A stretch of DNA of 64,000 nucleotides from Pseudomonas multiresinivorans. GTDB taxonomy: Bacteria; Pseudomonadota; Gammaproteobacteria; Pseudomonadales; Pseudomonadaceae. The DNA is taken from contig NZ_CP048833.1 in assembly GCF_012971725.1 (NCBI RefSeq), positions 62,001 to 126,000 of the forward strand. The letters run 5' to 3'. Below, piece by piece: positions 24,977 to 33,633 of this stretch (positions are counted from its first letter, which is position 1; every line of letters begins with the position of its first letter). The notes beneath the pieces are model-generated. The model worked only from the letters and a program-made list of their open reading frames with translations, was not told the DNA's origin and did not search any database. The translations under genes and the position numbers were made by a program.

Positions 24977-25312
24977 ACATTCCTCCGGCAGACTGCTGTT
25001 CGCGTGGCCGCCGTCAGGGAGTTGGCGAGATGCCCCCGCTCTAGGGCGCGTTTTCTAACTTTTCCCGACATACTCCCAGGAGAAGGCCCACGCTGCACCA
25101 GCTTGCGCGGCGAAGGAAACTCGGGTAACCAAGGCAGTGCAATGTACGGAGTTACAGTGCACAGAGCGTGGTCACCTGAAGTTCCAGTGATGCCGCCAAG
25201 TAGATGAATCGCGTGGAGCTGTCTCCACGTTCCGCAACCCGAGCAGTACTTGGCCCTACGTCACTCAGGTGAGCCCCGCCAGTATGCGTCTCAGGACAAT
25301 GGAGCGTCGCCG
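24977..25312 (+). other. Long untranslated leader before phaC1
   Basis: About 335 bases between the predicted sigma54 promoter and the phaC1 ATG. No convincing gene; short reading frames lack ribosome sites. Small palindromic pieces occur (for example GTGCA-N19-TGCAC around 25137-25165). Other promoters may lie here, but I could not assign them. Confidence 0.5.
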
Positions 25313-26992
25313 ATGACCCAGAAGAACAACAGCGATCTACCCCAGCAAGCCGCGGAAAACACCCTCGCCCTGAACCCGGTGATAGGGATCCGCGGCAAGG
25401 ACCTGCTCACCTCTGCCCGGATGGTGCTGCTGCAAGCGGTCAAACAGCCCTTCCACAGCGCCAAGCACGTGACCCACTTCGGCCTCGAACTGAAGAATGT
25501 GCTGCTCGGCAAATCCGACCTGAAGCCGTCGGACGACGACCGCCGCTTCAACGACCCGGCCTGGAGCCAGAACCCGCTCTACCGCCGCTACCTGCAGACC
25601 TACCTGGCCTGGCGCAAGGAGCTGCACACCTGGATGGGTGAGAGCGACCTGTCGCCCCAGGACATCAGCCGCGGCCAGTTCGTCATCAACCTGATGACCG
25701 AGGCCATGGCACCGACCAACACGCTGTCCAACCCGGCGGCGGTCAAGCGCTTCTTCGAGACCGGCGGCAAGAGCCTGCTCGACGGCCTCACCCATCTGGC
25801 CAAGGACCTGGTGAACAACGGCGGCATGCCCAGCCAGGTGAACATGGACGCCTTCGAGGTCGGCAAGAACCTGGCCGTCACCGATGGCGCGGTGGTGTTC
25901 CGCAACGACGTGCTGGAGCTGATCCAGTACAAGCCGATCACCGAGAGCGTGCATGAGCGCCCGCTGCTGGTGGTGCCGCCGCAGATCAACAAGTTCTACG
26001 TCTTCGACCTGTCGCCGGAGAAGAGCCTGGCGCGCTTCTGCCTGCGCAACCAGGTGCAGACCTTCATCGTCAGCTGGCGCAACCCGACCAAGGCGCAACG
26101 CGAGTGGGGCCTGACCACCTACATCGAGGCGCTGAAGGAAGCCATCGACGTGGTCCTGGCCATCACCGGCGCCAAGGACCTGAACATGCTTGGCGCCTGC
26201 TCCGGCGGCATCACCACCGTCACCCTGCTCGGCCACTACGCCGCGCTGGGCGATAAAAAGGTCAACGCCTTCACCCAGATGGTGAGCGTGCTGGACTTCG
26301 AGCTGGATACCCAGGTCGCCCTGTTCGCCGACGAGAAGACCCTGGAAGCCGCCAAGCGCCGCTCCTACCAGGCCGGCGTGCTGGAAGGGAAAGACATGGC
26401 CAAGGTCTTTGCCTGGATGCGCCCCAACGATCTGATCTGGAACTATTGGGTCAACAACTACCTGCTGGGCAACGAGCCGCCGGCCTTCGACATCCTGTTC
26501 TGGAACAACGACACCACGCGCCTGCCGGCCGCACTGCACGGCGAACTGGTGGAAATGTTCAAGACCAACCCGCTGAGCCGCTCCGGTGCGCTGGAGGTGG
26601 GCGGCACACCGATCGATCTCAAGCAGGTGACCTGCGACTTCTACTGCCTGGCGGGCCTCAACGACCACATCACCCCGTGGGAAGCCTGCTACCGCTCCGC
26701 GCGCCTGCTCGGCGGCAAGTGTGAATTCGTCCTTTCCAACAGCGGGCACATCCAGAGCATCCTCAACCCGCCGGGCAACCCCAAGGCGCGCTTCATGACC
26801 GGCCCGGAACTCTCGGTCGATCCGAAAACCTGGCAGGAAAACGCCAGCAAGCACGCCGACTCCTGGTGGCTGCACTGGCAGAACTGGCTGGCCGAACGCT
26901 CCGGCAAAACGCGCAAGGCGCCGTCTTCGCTGGGTAACAAAACCTATCCGGCTGGCGAAGCCTCCCCCGGAACCTACGTACACGAACGATGA
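25313..26992 (+). CDS. phaC1: Class II polyhydroxyalkanoate synthase 1
   Basis: 559 residues, the standard PhaC1 length. ATG has GGAG eight bases upstream; the in-frame codons before it are not PhaC-like. The lipase-like box GACSGG places catalytic Cys at residue 296, with Asp in LAGLNDHITPWE and His in SNSGHIQSI. Polymerises (R)-3-hydroxyacyl-CoA of 6-14 carbons into granule polyester. phaZ starts within its stop codon (ATGA), so translation is coupled. Paralogue phaC2 lies downstream. Confidence 0.97.
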   Translation: MTQKNNSDLPQQAAENTLALNPVIGIRGKDLLTSARMVLLQAVKQPFHSAKHVTHFGLELKNVLLGKSDLKPSDDDRRFNDPAWSQNPLYRRYLQTYLAWRKELHTWMGESDLSPQDISRGQFVINLMTEAMAPTNTLSNPAAVKRFFETGGKSLLDGLTHLAKDLVNNGGMPSQVNMDAFEVGKNLAVTDGAVVFRNDVLELIQYKPITESVHERPLLVVPPQINKFYVFDLSPEKSLARFCLRNQVQTFIVSWRNPTKAQREWGLTTYIEALKEAIDVVLAITGAKDLNMLGACSGGITTVTLLGHYAALGDKKVNAFTQMVSVLDFELDTQVALFADEKTLEAAKRRSYQAGVLEGKDMAKVFAWMRPNDLIWNYWVNNYLLGNEPPAFDILFWNNDTTRLPAALHGELVEMFKTNPLSRSGALEVGGTPIDLKQVTCDFYCLAGLNDHITPWEACYRSARLLGGKCEFVLSNSGHIQSILNPPGNPKARFMTGPELSVDPKTWQENASKHADSWWLHWQNWLAERSGKTRKAPSSLGNKTYPAGEASPGTYVHER

Positions 26993-27993
26993 AAACAGAA
27001 CTCCTCCCGCAAGCCGGCGCCGTGGACGACGCCAACTCCCCAGAATCGTCGACGGCCGTGGAAGTGGCCGCGCCGACGAGCCGGCGCGCACGCAGCAAAC
27101 GCAGCGGCGAGGAGATCCTGCCGAGCAAGGCGCCGGCGGCGCAGCCCTTCGAGTTCCGCACCATCGAACTCGACGGGCAGACCATCCGCACCGCCGTGCG
27201 CCCGGGCAAGAAACACATGACGCCGCTGCTGATCTTCAACGGCATCGGCGCCAACCTCGAACTGGTGTTCCCCTTCGTCGCCGCGCTGGACCCGGACCTG
27301 GAGGTGATCGCCTTCGACGTCCCCGGCGTCGGCGGCTCGTCCACACCCAGCACGCCGTACCGCTTCCCCGGCCTGGCCAAGCTGGCCGCGCGGATGCTCG
27401 ATTACCTGGATTACGGCCAGGTGACCGCCATCGGCGTGTCCTGGGGCGGCGCCCTGGCGCAGCAGTTCGCCCATGACTATCCCGAGCGCTGCAAGAAGCT
27501 GATCCTCGCCGCCACTGCCGCTGGCGCGGTGATGGTGCCGGGCAAGCCCAAGGTGCTCTGGCGCATGGCCAGCCCGCGCCGCTACATCCAGCCGTCCTAC
27601 GGTGTGCACATCGCGCCGGACATCTACGGCGGCGCCTTCCGCCGCGATCCCAAGCTGGCCATGGCCTTCGCCAGCAAGGTCCGCTCGTCCGGCAAGATGG
27701 GCTACTACTGGCAGCTGTTCGCCGGCCTCGGCTGGACCAGCATCCACTGGCTGCACAAGATCCGTCAGCCGACGCTGATCCTCGCCGGCGACGACGACCC
27801 GATCATCCCGCTGATCAACATGCGCATGCTGGCCTGGCGCATCCCCAACGCCGAGCTTCACGTGATCGACGACGGCCACCTGTTCCTGGTGACCCGCGCG
27901 GAAACCGTGGCGCCGATCATCATGAAGTTCCTCCAGGAGGAACGGCAGCGCGCCGTCATCCACCCCCGGCCATTCACTCCCAAGGCCAGCTGA
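26989..27993 (+). CDS. phaZ: Intracellular mcl-PHA depolymerase, N-terminally extended
   Basis: 334 residues; the family norm is about 285. The alpha/beta-hydrolase core begins near residue 51 (QPFEFRTIELDGQTIRTAVR), with nucleophile Ser in GVSWGGAL, Asp in AGDDDPI and His in DDGHLFL. The first 50 or so residues are polar and Arg/Lys/Ser-rich (PTSRRARSKRSGEE). They start with ATG overlapping the phaC1 stop (ATGA), and third codon positions are mostly G/C, so the extension seems truly coded. No ATG/GTG lies near the usual start. It releases hydroxy-acids from granules. Confidence 0.93.
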   Translation: MKTELLPQAGAVDDANSPESSTAVEVAAPTSRRARSKRSGEEILPSKAPAAQPFEFRTIELDGQTIRTAVRPGKKHMTPLLIFNGIGANLELVFPFVAALDPDLEVIAFDVPGVGGSSTPSTPYRFPGLAKLAARMLDYLDYGQVTAIGVSWGGALAQQFAHDYPERCKKLILAATAAGAVMVPGKPKVLWRMASPRRYIQPSYGVHIAPDIYGGAFRRDPKLAMAFASKVRSSGKMGYYWQLFAGLGWTSIHWLHKIRQPTLILAGDDDPIIPLINMRMLAWRIPNAELHVIDDGHLFLVTRAETVAPIIMKFLQEERQRAVIHPRPFTPKAS

Positions 27994-28084
27994 CGCATCA
28001 CAGCTTCGTCATAGTTCGAGGTCATCCTGCCTTGACCGATCGCTGCGCAGGCACTTTTTTTAAAGAGCCGAACAACAAACAGGC

Positions 28085-28223
28085 GTGTTCACGGGTATCG
28101 ACACGTAGCGCCTGAATCGGGACAGCGCTGCGGCCACCCTCACCGGTGTCCGCAGGGCAACCCGACTGCTGATCCGCTGCCCTGTTTTCGGGCAGTTTCC
28201 TCTCGCGTCGATACCCGTGCACA
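28085..28223 (+). other. Candidate structured RNA or cruciform element between phaZ and phaC2
   Basis: Outer arms CACGGGTATCGAC (28090-28102) and GTCGATACCCGTG (28207-28219) are perfect complements, extended by partial pairing on both sides. Inside are smaller helices, including CAGGGCA/TGCCCTG (28153-28159 with 28178-28184) and a competing CTGCCC/GGGCAG hairpin (28177-28182 with 28190-28195) followed by TTTCCTCT. The two share bases and cannot form together. It occupies most of a 331-bp gap. Upstream, a weak hairpin before TTTTTTT (28026-28058) may terminate phaZ transcripts. Function unproven. Confidence 0.45.
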
Positions 28224-28324
28224 TCCCTCGAACCGGCGGCAAGTGTCTGGAACGGGCCATTCCCGATTCTGGTACAGGCTTTGCGTCGCCATTGTCAGGT
28301 CGGACCCTTTACGGAGTGCTGTTC

Positions 28325-30007
28325 ATGCGAGAGAAAGCAGAGCCTGGTAGCGTCCCCGTTCCCACCCAATACATGAATGCGCAAAGTGCGATGGTCGGCC
28401 TGCGCGGCAAGGACATGCTGTCCACCCTGCGCATGCTGGCGCTGCAGGGCGTGCGCCAGCCGATGCATTCGGCGAAGCACCTGGCGGCGTTCGGCAAGCA
28501 GGTGGGCAAGGTGCTGATCGGCGACTCGCCGCTGCAACCCAACCCGCAGGACGCGCGCTTCCAGGACCCGTCCTGGCGGCTGAATCCGCTTTACCGGCGT
28601 ACCGTGCAGGCCTACCTGGCCTGGCAGAAGCAGTTGCTCGCATGGGTCGACGAAAGCGACCTGAAGCCCGACGACCGCGCCCGCGCGCGGTTCCTGCTGT
28701 CGATCCTGTCCGACGCCGCCTCGCCGTCCAACACGCTGCTCAACCCCCTGGCGGTGAAGGAGCTGTTCAATACCGGCGGCCAGAGCGTCCTCAAGGGCGT
28801 GCAGCATCTACTGGACGACCTGATGCACAACGGCGGCATGCCCAGCCAGGTCAATCGCAGCGCCTTCGAGATCGGCCAGAACCTGGCCACCACGCACGGC
28901 GCCGTGGTGTTCCGCAACGAGGTGCTGGAGCTGATCCAGTACAAGCCGATGGGCGAACACCTGCACGCCAAGCCGCTGCTGATCGTGCCGCCGCAGATCA
29001 ACAAGTTCTACATCTTCGACTTGTCGCCGGAGAAGAGCTTCGTCCAGTACGCCCTGAAGAATAACCTGCAGGTATTCATGGTCAGCTGGCGCAACCCCGA
29101 TGCGCGTCACCGCGAGTGGGGGCTGTCGACCTACGTCACGGCGCTGGATGAAGCCATCGGGGCGTGCCGCTCCATCAGCGGCAGCCGCAGTGTGAACCTG
29201 ATGGGCGCCTGCTCCGGCGGCCTGACCATCGCGGCCCTGCAGGGCCACCTACAGGCGCGCCGACAACTGCGCAAGATTGCCAGCGCGACCTACCTGGTCA
29301 GCCTGCTGGACAGCCAGGTGGAAACGCCCGCCGCGCTGTTCGCCGACGAACAGACCCTGGAGAGCAGCAAGCGCCGCTCCTACCAGCACGGCGTTCTGGA
29401 CGGCCGTGACATGGCCAAGGTGTTCGCCTGGATGCGGCCCAACGACCTGATCTGGAACTACTGGGTCAACAACTACCTGCTGGGCAAGCAGCCACCGGCC
29501 TTCGACATCCTCTACTGGAACAACGACAACACCCGCCTGCCCGCCGCGCTGCACGGCGACTTCCTCGACTTCTTCAAGCACAACCCGCTGGCCCGGCCCG
29601 GCGCCATGGAGGTCAACGGCAGCGCCATCGACCTGAAGAAGGTGGCGGTGGACAACTTCCACGTCGCCGGCATCACCGACCACATCACCCCGTGGGACGC
29701 GGTGTATCGCTCGGCACAACTGCTGGGCGGCGACAGCCGTTTCGTGCTCTCCAACAGCGGGCATATCCAGAGCATCCTCAACCCGCCCGGCAACCCCAAG
29801 GCCTGCTATTTCGAGAACGGCAAGATCAGCTCCGACCCGCGCGCCTGGTACTACGACACCAAGCGCCAGGAAGGCAGCTGGTGGCCGCTGTGGCTGGAGT
29901 GGATCCAGCATCGCTCGGGCGAGCGACGCCCGGTGAGCTTCGAGCTGGGCAACGCCGAATACCCGCCCAAGGAGGCCGCGCCGGGGACCTACGTGCACGT
30001 GCGCTGA
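28325..30007 (+). CDS. phaC2: Class II polyhydroxyalkanoate synthase 2
   Basis: 560 residues from MREKAEPGSVPVP, matching P. aeruginosa PhaC2; GGAG lies nine bases upstream. Catalytic Cys is at residue 296 (GACSGG), Asp in VAGITDHITPWD and His in SNSGHIQSI. Same reaction as PhaC1, with differing chain-length preference in studied strains. Long stretches are identical to PhaC1 (for example FAWMRPNDLIWNYWVNNYLL), so the two are ancient paralogues. Separated from phaZ by a structured spacer and from phaD by a REP doublet. Confidence 0.96.
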   Translation: MREKAEPGSVPVPTQYMNAQSAMVGLRGKDMLSTLRMLALQGVRQPMHSAKHLAAFGKQVGKVLIGDSPLQPNPQDARFQDPSWRLNPLYRRTVQAYLAWQKQLLAWVDESDLKPDDRARARFLLSILSDAASPSNTLLNPLAVKELFNTGGQSVLKGVQHLLDDLMHNGGMPSQVNRSAFEIGQNLATTHGAVVFRNEVLELIQYKPMGEHLHAKPLLIVPPQINKFYIFDLSPEKSFVQYALKNNLQVFMVSWRNPDARHREWGLSTYVTALDEAIGACRSISGSRSVNLMGACSGGLTIAALQGHLQARRQLRKIASATYLVSLLDSQVETPAALFADEQTLESSKRRSYQHGVLDGRDMAKVFAWMRPNDLIWNYWVNNYLLGKQPPAFDILYWNNDNTRLPAALHGDFLDFFKHNPLARPGAMEVNGSAIDLKKVAVDNFHVAGITDHITPWDAVYRSAQLLGGDSRFVLSNSGHIQSILNPPGNPKACYFENGKISSDPRAWYYDTKRQEGSWWPLWLEWIQHRSGERRPVSFELGNAEYPPKEAAPGTYVHVR

Positions 30008-30026
30008 GCCGTGATACCGGAGCTTC

Positions 30027-30105
30027 TGTAGGAGCGAGCGTGCTCGCGAACCGCCCGAGCATTGGTGCAGCCGGAGAAGCGTTCGCGAGCAAGCTCGCTC
30101 CTACA
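30027..30105. repeat. REP doublet between phaC2 and phaD
   Basis: TGTAGGAGCGAGCGTGCTCG and TTCGCGAGCAAGCTCGCTCC (followed by TACA) in inverted orientation with a 33-base spacer. Such hairpins commonly sit between genes and may uncouple phaD from phaC2. Confidence 0.88.
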
Positions 30106-30199
30106 GGGCTACGCCGTGCAGAAGTTTGAAGTGCGCCGATTGGCAGCCCCCTCCCCTGACGCTATCGTCGGCCCCACTGCGGCTGGAACCTGAACACGG

Positions 30200-30814
30200 A
30201 TGAAAACGCGCGACCGGATTCTCGAATGCGCCCTGCAGCTGTTCAACGAGCAGGGCGAGCCCAACGTTTCAACCCTGGAGATCGCCACCGAACTGGGCAT
30301 CAGCCCCGGCAATCTCTATTACCACTTCCACGGCAAGGAGCCGCTGGTGCTGGCGCTGTTCGAGCGCTTCCAGGACGAACTGGCGCCGCTGCTCGACCCG
30401 CCCGAGGACGTGCGACTGGGCGCCGAAGACTACTGGCTGTTCCTGCACCTGATCGTCGAGCGCCTGGCGCACTACCGCTTCCTCTTCCAGGACCTCTCCA
30501 ACCTCTCCGGAAAGTTGCCCAAACTGGCCCGCGGCATGCGCGCCTGGCTCAATCAGCTCAAGCGCACGCTGGCCACCCTGCTGGCGCAGCTCAAGGCGCA
30601 GGAGGAACTGCTCAGCGATACCGAGGCCCTCGGCCAACTGGTCGAACAGATCACCCTGACCCTGCTGTTCTCACTGGATTATCAGCGCATCCTCGGCCAC
30701 GAGGGCGACGTCCGCCACGTGGTGTTCCAGGTGATGATGCTGGTGGCGCCGCACCTGCGCCCCGACTCGCAGCTGATCGCCGAACGACTCGCCAAGCGCT
30801 ACCTCGCCCCCTGA
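30200..30814 (+). CDS. phaD: PhaD, TetR-family regulator of pha genes
   Basis: 204 residues. N-terminal TetR helix-turn-helix (about 3-48; ILECALQLFNEQGEPNVSTL, then LGISPGNLYYHFHGKEPL). The C-terminal ligand-binding region carries ARGMRAWLNQL and LLFSLDYQRIL. In P. putida PhaD activates phaC1 and phaI transcription, responding to an acyl-CoA-type ligand; that is family knowledge. Convergent with phaF. Operator not identified here. Confidence 0.93.
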   Translation: MKTRDRILECALQLFNEQGEPNVSTLEIATELGISPGNLYYHFHGKEPLVLALFERFQDELAPLLDPPEDVRLGAEDYWLFLHLIVERLAHYRFLFQDLSNLSGKLPKLARGMRAWLNQLKRTLATLLAQLKAQEELLSDTEALGQLVEQITLTLLFSLDYQRILGHEGDVRHVVFQVMMLVAPHLRPDSQLIAERLAKRYLAP

Positions 30815-30846
30815 CTTTTCCCCGCAGGCATTTCCCTTGAGGGAAT

Positions 30847-30873
30847 GAAAACGCCCGGCGCGAGGCCGGGCGT
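30847..30873 (-). terminator. Terminator between phaD and phaF
   Basis: ACGCCCGGC (30851-30859) pairs with GCCGGGCGT (30865-30873). On the minus strand it runs into TTTTCATT, so it mainly serves phaF. Confidence 0.8.
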
Positions 30874-30892
30874 GGGTGTTGCAGCAGACCGA

Positions 30893-31834
30893 TCAGGCCT
30901 GGGACGACGGCGTCGCCGGAGCGGCAGCGGACGGCGTCACGGCCGGCGCGGCGGCAGCAGGGGCCGACGGTGCCGGGGTGGCGGCCGGAGCGGTTGCCGG
31001 CTTCGGAGCAGCCGGCTTGGCGGCGGCCTTGGGTGCAGCGGGTTTCTTCACGGCGGGCTTCTTCGCCGCGGCCGGCTTGGCTGCAGGTTTCGCAGCGGCA
31101 GGCTTGGCGGCAGCAGCCGGTTTCGCCGCGGGCTTGGCTGCCGGCTTCGCAGCGGCTTTCGCAGCCGCGGGCTTGGCGGCCGGTTTGGCCGCGGCCTTGG
31201 CAGCCGGTTTCGCGGCAGGCTTGGCAGCAGGTTTCGCAGCAGCCTTGGCAGCCGGCTTCGCAGCGGCTTTCGCGGCGGGCTTGGCGGCGGGTTTGGCAGC
31301 AGGCTTCGCAGCAGCCTTGGTCGCCGGCTTGGAGGCCGCGGTCTTCACAGCGGGTTTCGCGGCCGGTTTGGCGGCTGCTTTCGCTGCGGGTTTGGCGGCG
31401 GCCTTGGCGGCCGGTTTGGCGGTCTTGACGCTGACGCCGGTGAGTTTTTCGATCTGCTTGGTGAGGCTGTCGACCTTGCTGTGCAGGTCTTTCACTTCAC
31501 GGCTGCTCGGTACGCCCAGACGCGAAATCGCGCTGTTCAGGCGCTTGTCGAAGGCCTCTTCCAGCTCGCCCCACTTGCCGATCGCGGCGCCCTTGACGGC
31601 ATCGACGCGAGCCTTCGCGGAACGGGTGGAAGTCTTCACCGCACCCTCGACTTCGGTCTTTGCCAGTTTCTCGGCCTTCTCGCCGTCCTTGACCAGGGTC
31701 TCGAACACCTTGCTGCCGTCCTTGCTGACCTTCGAGTAGGCCCCCAAGCCAGCCAGCCAGATCTGCCGCGAGTATTTCTCGATCTCGCCGATCCAACTGG
31801 ACTCTTTTTTATCGGTAGTTTTTTTGCCAGCCAT
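30893..31834 (-). CDS. phaF: PhaF, histone-like granule-associated phasin
   Basis: 313 residues. N-terminal phasin domain (about 1-135; SSWIGEIEKYSRQIWLAGLG, then RLGVPSSREVKDLHSK) binds the polyester surface. From about residue 138 an Ala/Lys/Pro-rich tail of AAAKPAAKP-type repeats, like histone H1, binds DNA and helps partition granules at division. The antisense strand also stays open because of this repeat. Ten bases after phaI; terminator downstream. Confidence 0.95.
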   Translation of the reverse strand: MAGKKTTDKKESSWIGEIEKYSRQIWLAGLGAYSKVSKDGSKVFETLVKDGEKAEKLAKTEVEGAVKTSTRSAKARVDAVKGAAIGKWGELEEAFDKRLNSAISRLGVPSSREVKDLHSKVDSLTKQIEKLTGVSVKTAKPAAKAAAKPAAKAAAKPAAKPAVKTAASKPATKAAAKPAAKPAAKPAAKAAAKPAAKAAAKPAAKPAAKPAAKAAAKPAAKPAAAKAAAKPAAKPAAKPAAAAKPAAAKPAAKPAAAKKPAVKKPAAPKAAAKPAAPKPATAPAATPAPSAPAAAAPAVTPSAAAPATPSSQA

Positions 31835-31844
31835 CCCGCTCTCC

Positions 31845-32255
31845 TTATTGGTTTTTCGCGACTCGCTCGAGCACTGCGCTCAGCTCATCCAGCTTAGCAG
31901 AGAGCGCCTCCACATCACGCCTGGAGGGAATTCCGATTCGATTGAGGGCGGAGGCGACACGCGCATCGAACGCTTCCTCGATCCTGTCGAAGTTGAGCTT
32001 GGCTTTGACGCTGTGCAGGCGACCCTTGACGCTGTCGTTGGCGGCGTCGATCTGGGTGCTCACCAGGTCGCGACCTTTCTTCTCCACGGACTCGCCGGAC
32101 TTGACCAGTTCCTTGAAGTACTCGCTGCCTTCGGCGCCCACGCGAGCGTAGGTACCCAGGCCCGCGAGCCAGATCTGCCGCGCGTAGTGCTTGGCATCGG
32201 AGTAGAGGGAGGATTCGAGCTCTACGACTTTCTTCTTGCTGACAGCCTTGGCCAT
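31845..32255 (-). CDS. phaI: PhaI, granule-associated phasin
   Basis: 136 residues, homologous to the N-terminal domain of PhaF (shared ARQIWLAGLGTYARVG and ALNRIGIPSRRDVEALSAKL) but without the Lys/Ala tail. Coats PHA granules. ATG with GTGAGG upstream. First gene of phaI-phaF; the promoter must lie in 32256-32424, but no clear boxes were seen. Confidence 0.94.
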   Translation of the reverse strand: MAKAVSKKKVVELESSLYSDAKHYARQIWLAGLGTYARVGAEGSEYFKELVKSGESVEKKGRDLVSTQIDAANDSVKGRLHSVKAKLNFDRIEEAFDARVASALNRIGIPSRRDVEALSAKLDELSAVLERVAKNQ

Positions 32256-32376
32256 GGTGGCACCTCACAGGGTTCTGATTCGATGATGTCGAACAGCTGC
32301 CCGCGAAAGGCGGGACTGTGAGCCAAGGTATCGGGGAAAATTAGAAAACACATACCAGGCTTTGTAGGAAAGCCGG

Positions 32377-32416
32377 CGCCGCCCGAAAGCGGCTTGGCCC
32401 CGCAGGGAGCGGGGCC
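32377..32416 (-). terminator. Hairpins after the PHA granule-region gene
   Basis: GGCCCCGC (32396-32403) pairs with GCGGGGCC (32409-32416); a second stem GCCGC/GCGGC follows on the minus strand, then TTTCC. A weak U-tract, so only a probable terminator. Confidence 0.55.
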
Positions 32417-32424
32417 GGAAGGTA

Positions 32425-32700
32425 TCAGGCCAGCGCCTTGTCCAGCGCGCGCTCGATCTCGCCCTTGAGCAGGCCGCCCATGGCCGAGAGCATCAGGCCC
32501 AGCTTCACGTCCACCGCGACCTTGTCCGCGCCCACTTCGATGCGCCCATCCACGCCGCTGCGCTTGAACAGCAGGGTATCGCCCTGCCATTCGCTGCTCA
32601 CGCCGTGCTCGCGGCCGAGCTTGTCGGCGAGCTTCTCCGCCTTGGCGCGGGCGGCTTCGAGGCCGAGGGAGTGGGAACGTTCGACGTGGATACGGGACAT
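32425..32700 (-). CDS. PHA system family protein (PHA granule-region domain)
   Basis: 91 residues. ATG with GGAG seven bases upstream. Reads MSRIHVERSHSLGLEAARAK, then LADKLGREHGVSSEWQGDTL and VDGRIEVGADKVAVDVKLGL; this is the TIGR02610-type small protein found beside phaI/phaF. Function not known, but conserved in the pha neighbourhood. Divergent from ubiE, with 150 bp between. Confidence 0.85.
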   Translation of the reverse strand: MSRIHVERSHSLGLEAARAKAEKLADKLGREHGVSSEWQGDTLLFKRSGVDGRIEVGADKVAVDVKLGLMLSAMGGLLKGEIERALDKALA

Positions 32701-32850
32701 GCTGGAACTCCGCGAATGACTGACTTTCCAGATGATACGCGCCGCGCCGTATCGCCGCACCCCGGCGCCCCTCTTGCCGCGGCGAGCGGGGCGGCGTTTT
32801 CTCCGCATCCTGTTAGAATGCCCGCCACTGACTTCCAGGGTAGAAATGCC

Positions 32851-33633
32851 ATGAGCGAACCGCGCAAGCCCCAAGCCGGCCAGGACGGCGCCGATCCCAC
32901 CACGCACTTCGGCTACAAGACCGTGCGCGAGAGCGAGAAGGCCGAGAAGGTCGCCGAGGTATTCCACTCGGTCGCCGCCAAGTACGACCTGATGAACGAC
33001 CTGATGTCCGGCGGCGTCCACCGTCTGTGGAAGCGCTTCACCATCGAGCTGTCCGGCGTGCGCGCCGGCAACCGGGTGCTGGACATCGCCGGCGGCACCG
33101 GCGACCTGACCCGCCAGTTCTCCCGCCTGGTCGGCCCGACCGGCGAAGTGGTGCTGGCCGACATCAACGCCTCGATGCTCAAGGTCGGCCGCGACAAGCT
33201 GCTCGACAGCGGCGTCGCCGGCAACGTCAACTTCGTCCAGGCCGACGCCGAGAAGCTGCCGTTCCCCGACAATTATTTCGACGCAGTAACCATCGCCTTC
33301 GGCCTGCGCAACGTCACCCACAAGGACGAAGCCATCCGTTCGATGCTGCGCGTCCTCAAGCCCGGCGGCCGCCTGCTCGTGCTGGAGTTCTCCAAGCCCA
33401 CCAGCAGCCTGCTGTCCAAGGCCTACGACGCGTACTCCTTCACCCTGCTGCCGCTGATGGGCAAGCTGGTGACCAACGATTCCGAGAGCTACCGCTACCT
33501 CGCCGAATCGATCCGCATGCACCCCGACCAGGAAACGCTGAAGTCGATGATGGTGGAGGCCGGTTTCGACCGCGTCACCTACCACAACATGACTGGTGGC
33601 GTGGTCGCCCTGCACCGCGGCATCAAGCCCTGA
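32851..33633 (+). CDS. ubiE: UbiE, ubiquinone/menaquinone C-methyltransferase
   Basis: 260 residues. SAM-dependent methyltransferase for the C-methylation step of ubiquinone synthesis. Motifs: NDLMSGGVHRLWKRF, the SAM site VLDIAGGTGDL, and FGLRNVTHKDEA, LKPGGRLLVLEFSKP near the C-terminus. ubiJ begins within its stop (TGATG), and ubiB begins within the ubiJ stop, so three ubiquinone genes are coupled. ATG chosen over an extension reaching back to 32605. Confidence 0.96.
   Translation: MSEPRKPQAGQDGADPTTHFGYKTVRESEKAEKVAEVFHSVAAKYDLMNDLMSGGVHRLWKRFTIELSGVRAGNRVLDIAGGTGDLTRQFSRLVGPTGEVVLADINASMLKVGRDKLLDSGVAGNVNFVQADAEKLPFPDNYFDAVTIAFGLRNVTHKDEAIRSMLRVLKPGGRLLVLEFSKPTSSLLSKAYDAYSFTLLPLMGKLVTNDSESYRYLAESIRMHPDQETLKSMMVEAGFDRVTYHNMTGGVVALHRGIKP

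Noticed and set aside
24847..25207. Short frames in the gap before phaC1
   Set aside because: They overlap REP sequence and the predicted promoter, with no ribosome sites or homology.
30876..31739. Ala/Gly-rich plus-strand frame opposite phaF
   Set aside because: Produced by the repetitive Ala-Lys-Pro coding of phaF read backwards; no start signal.
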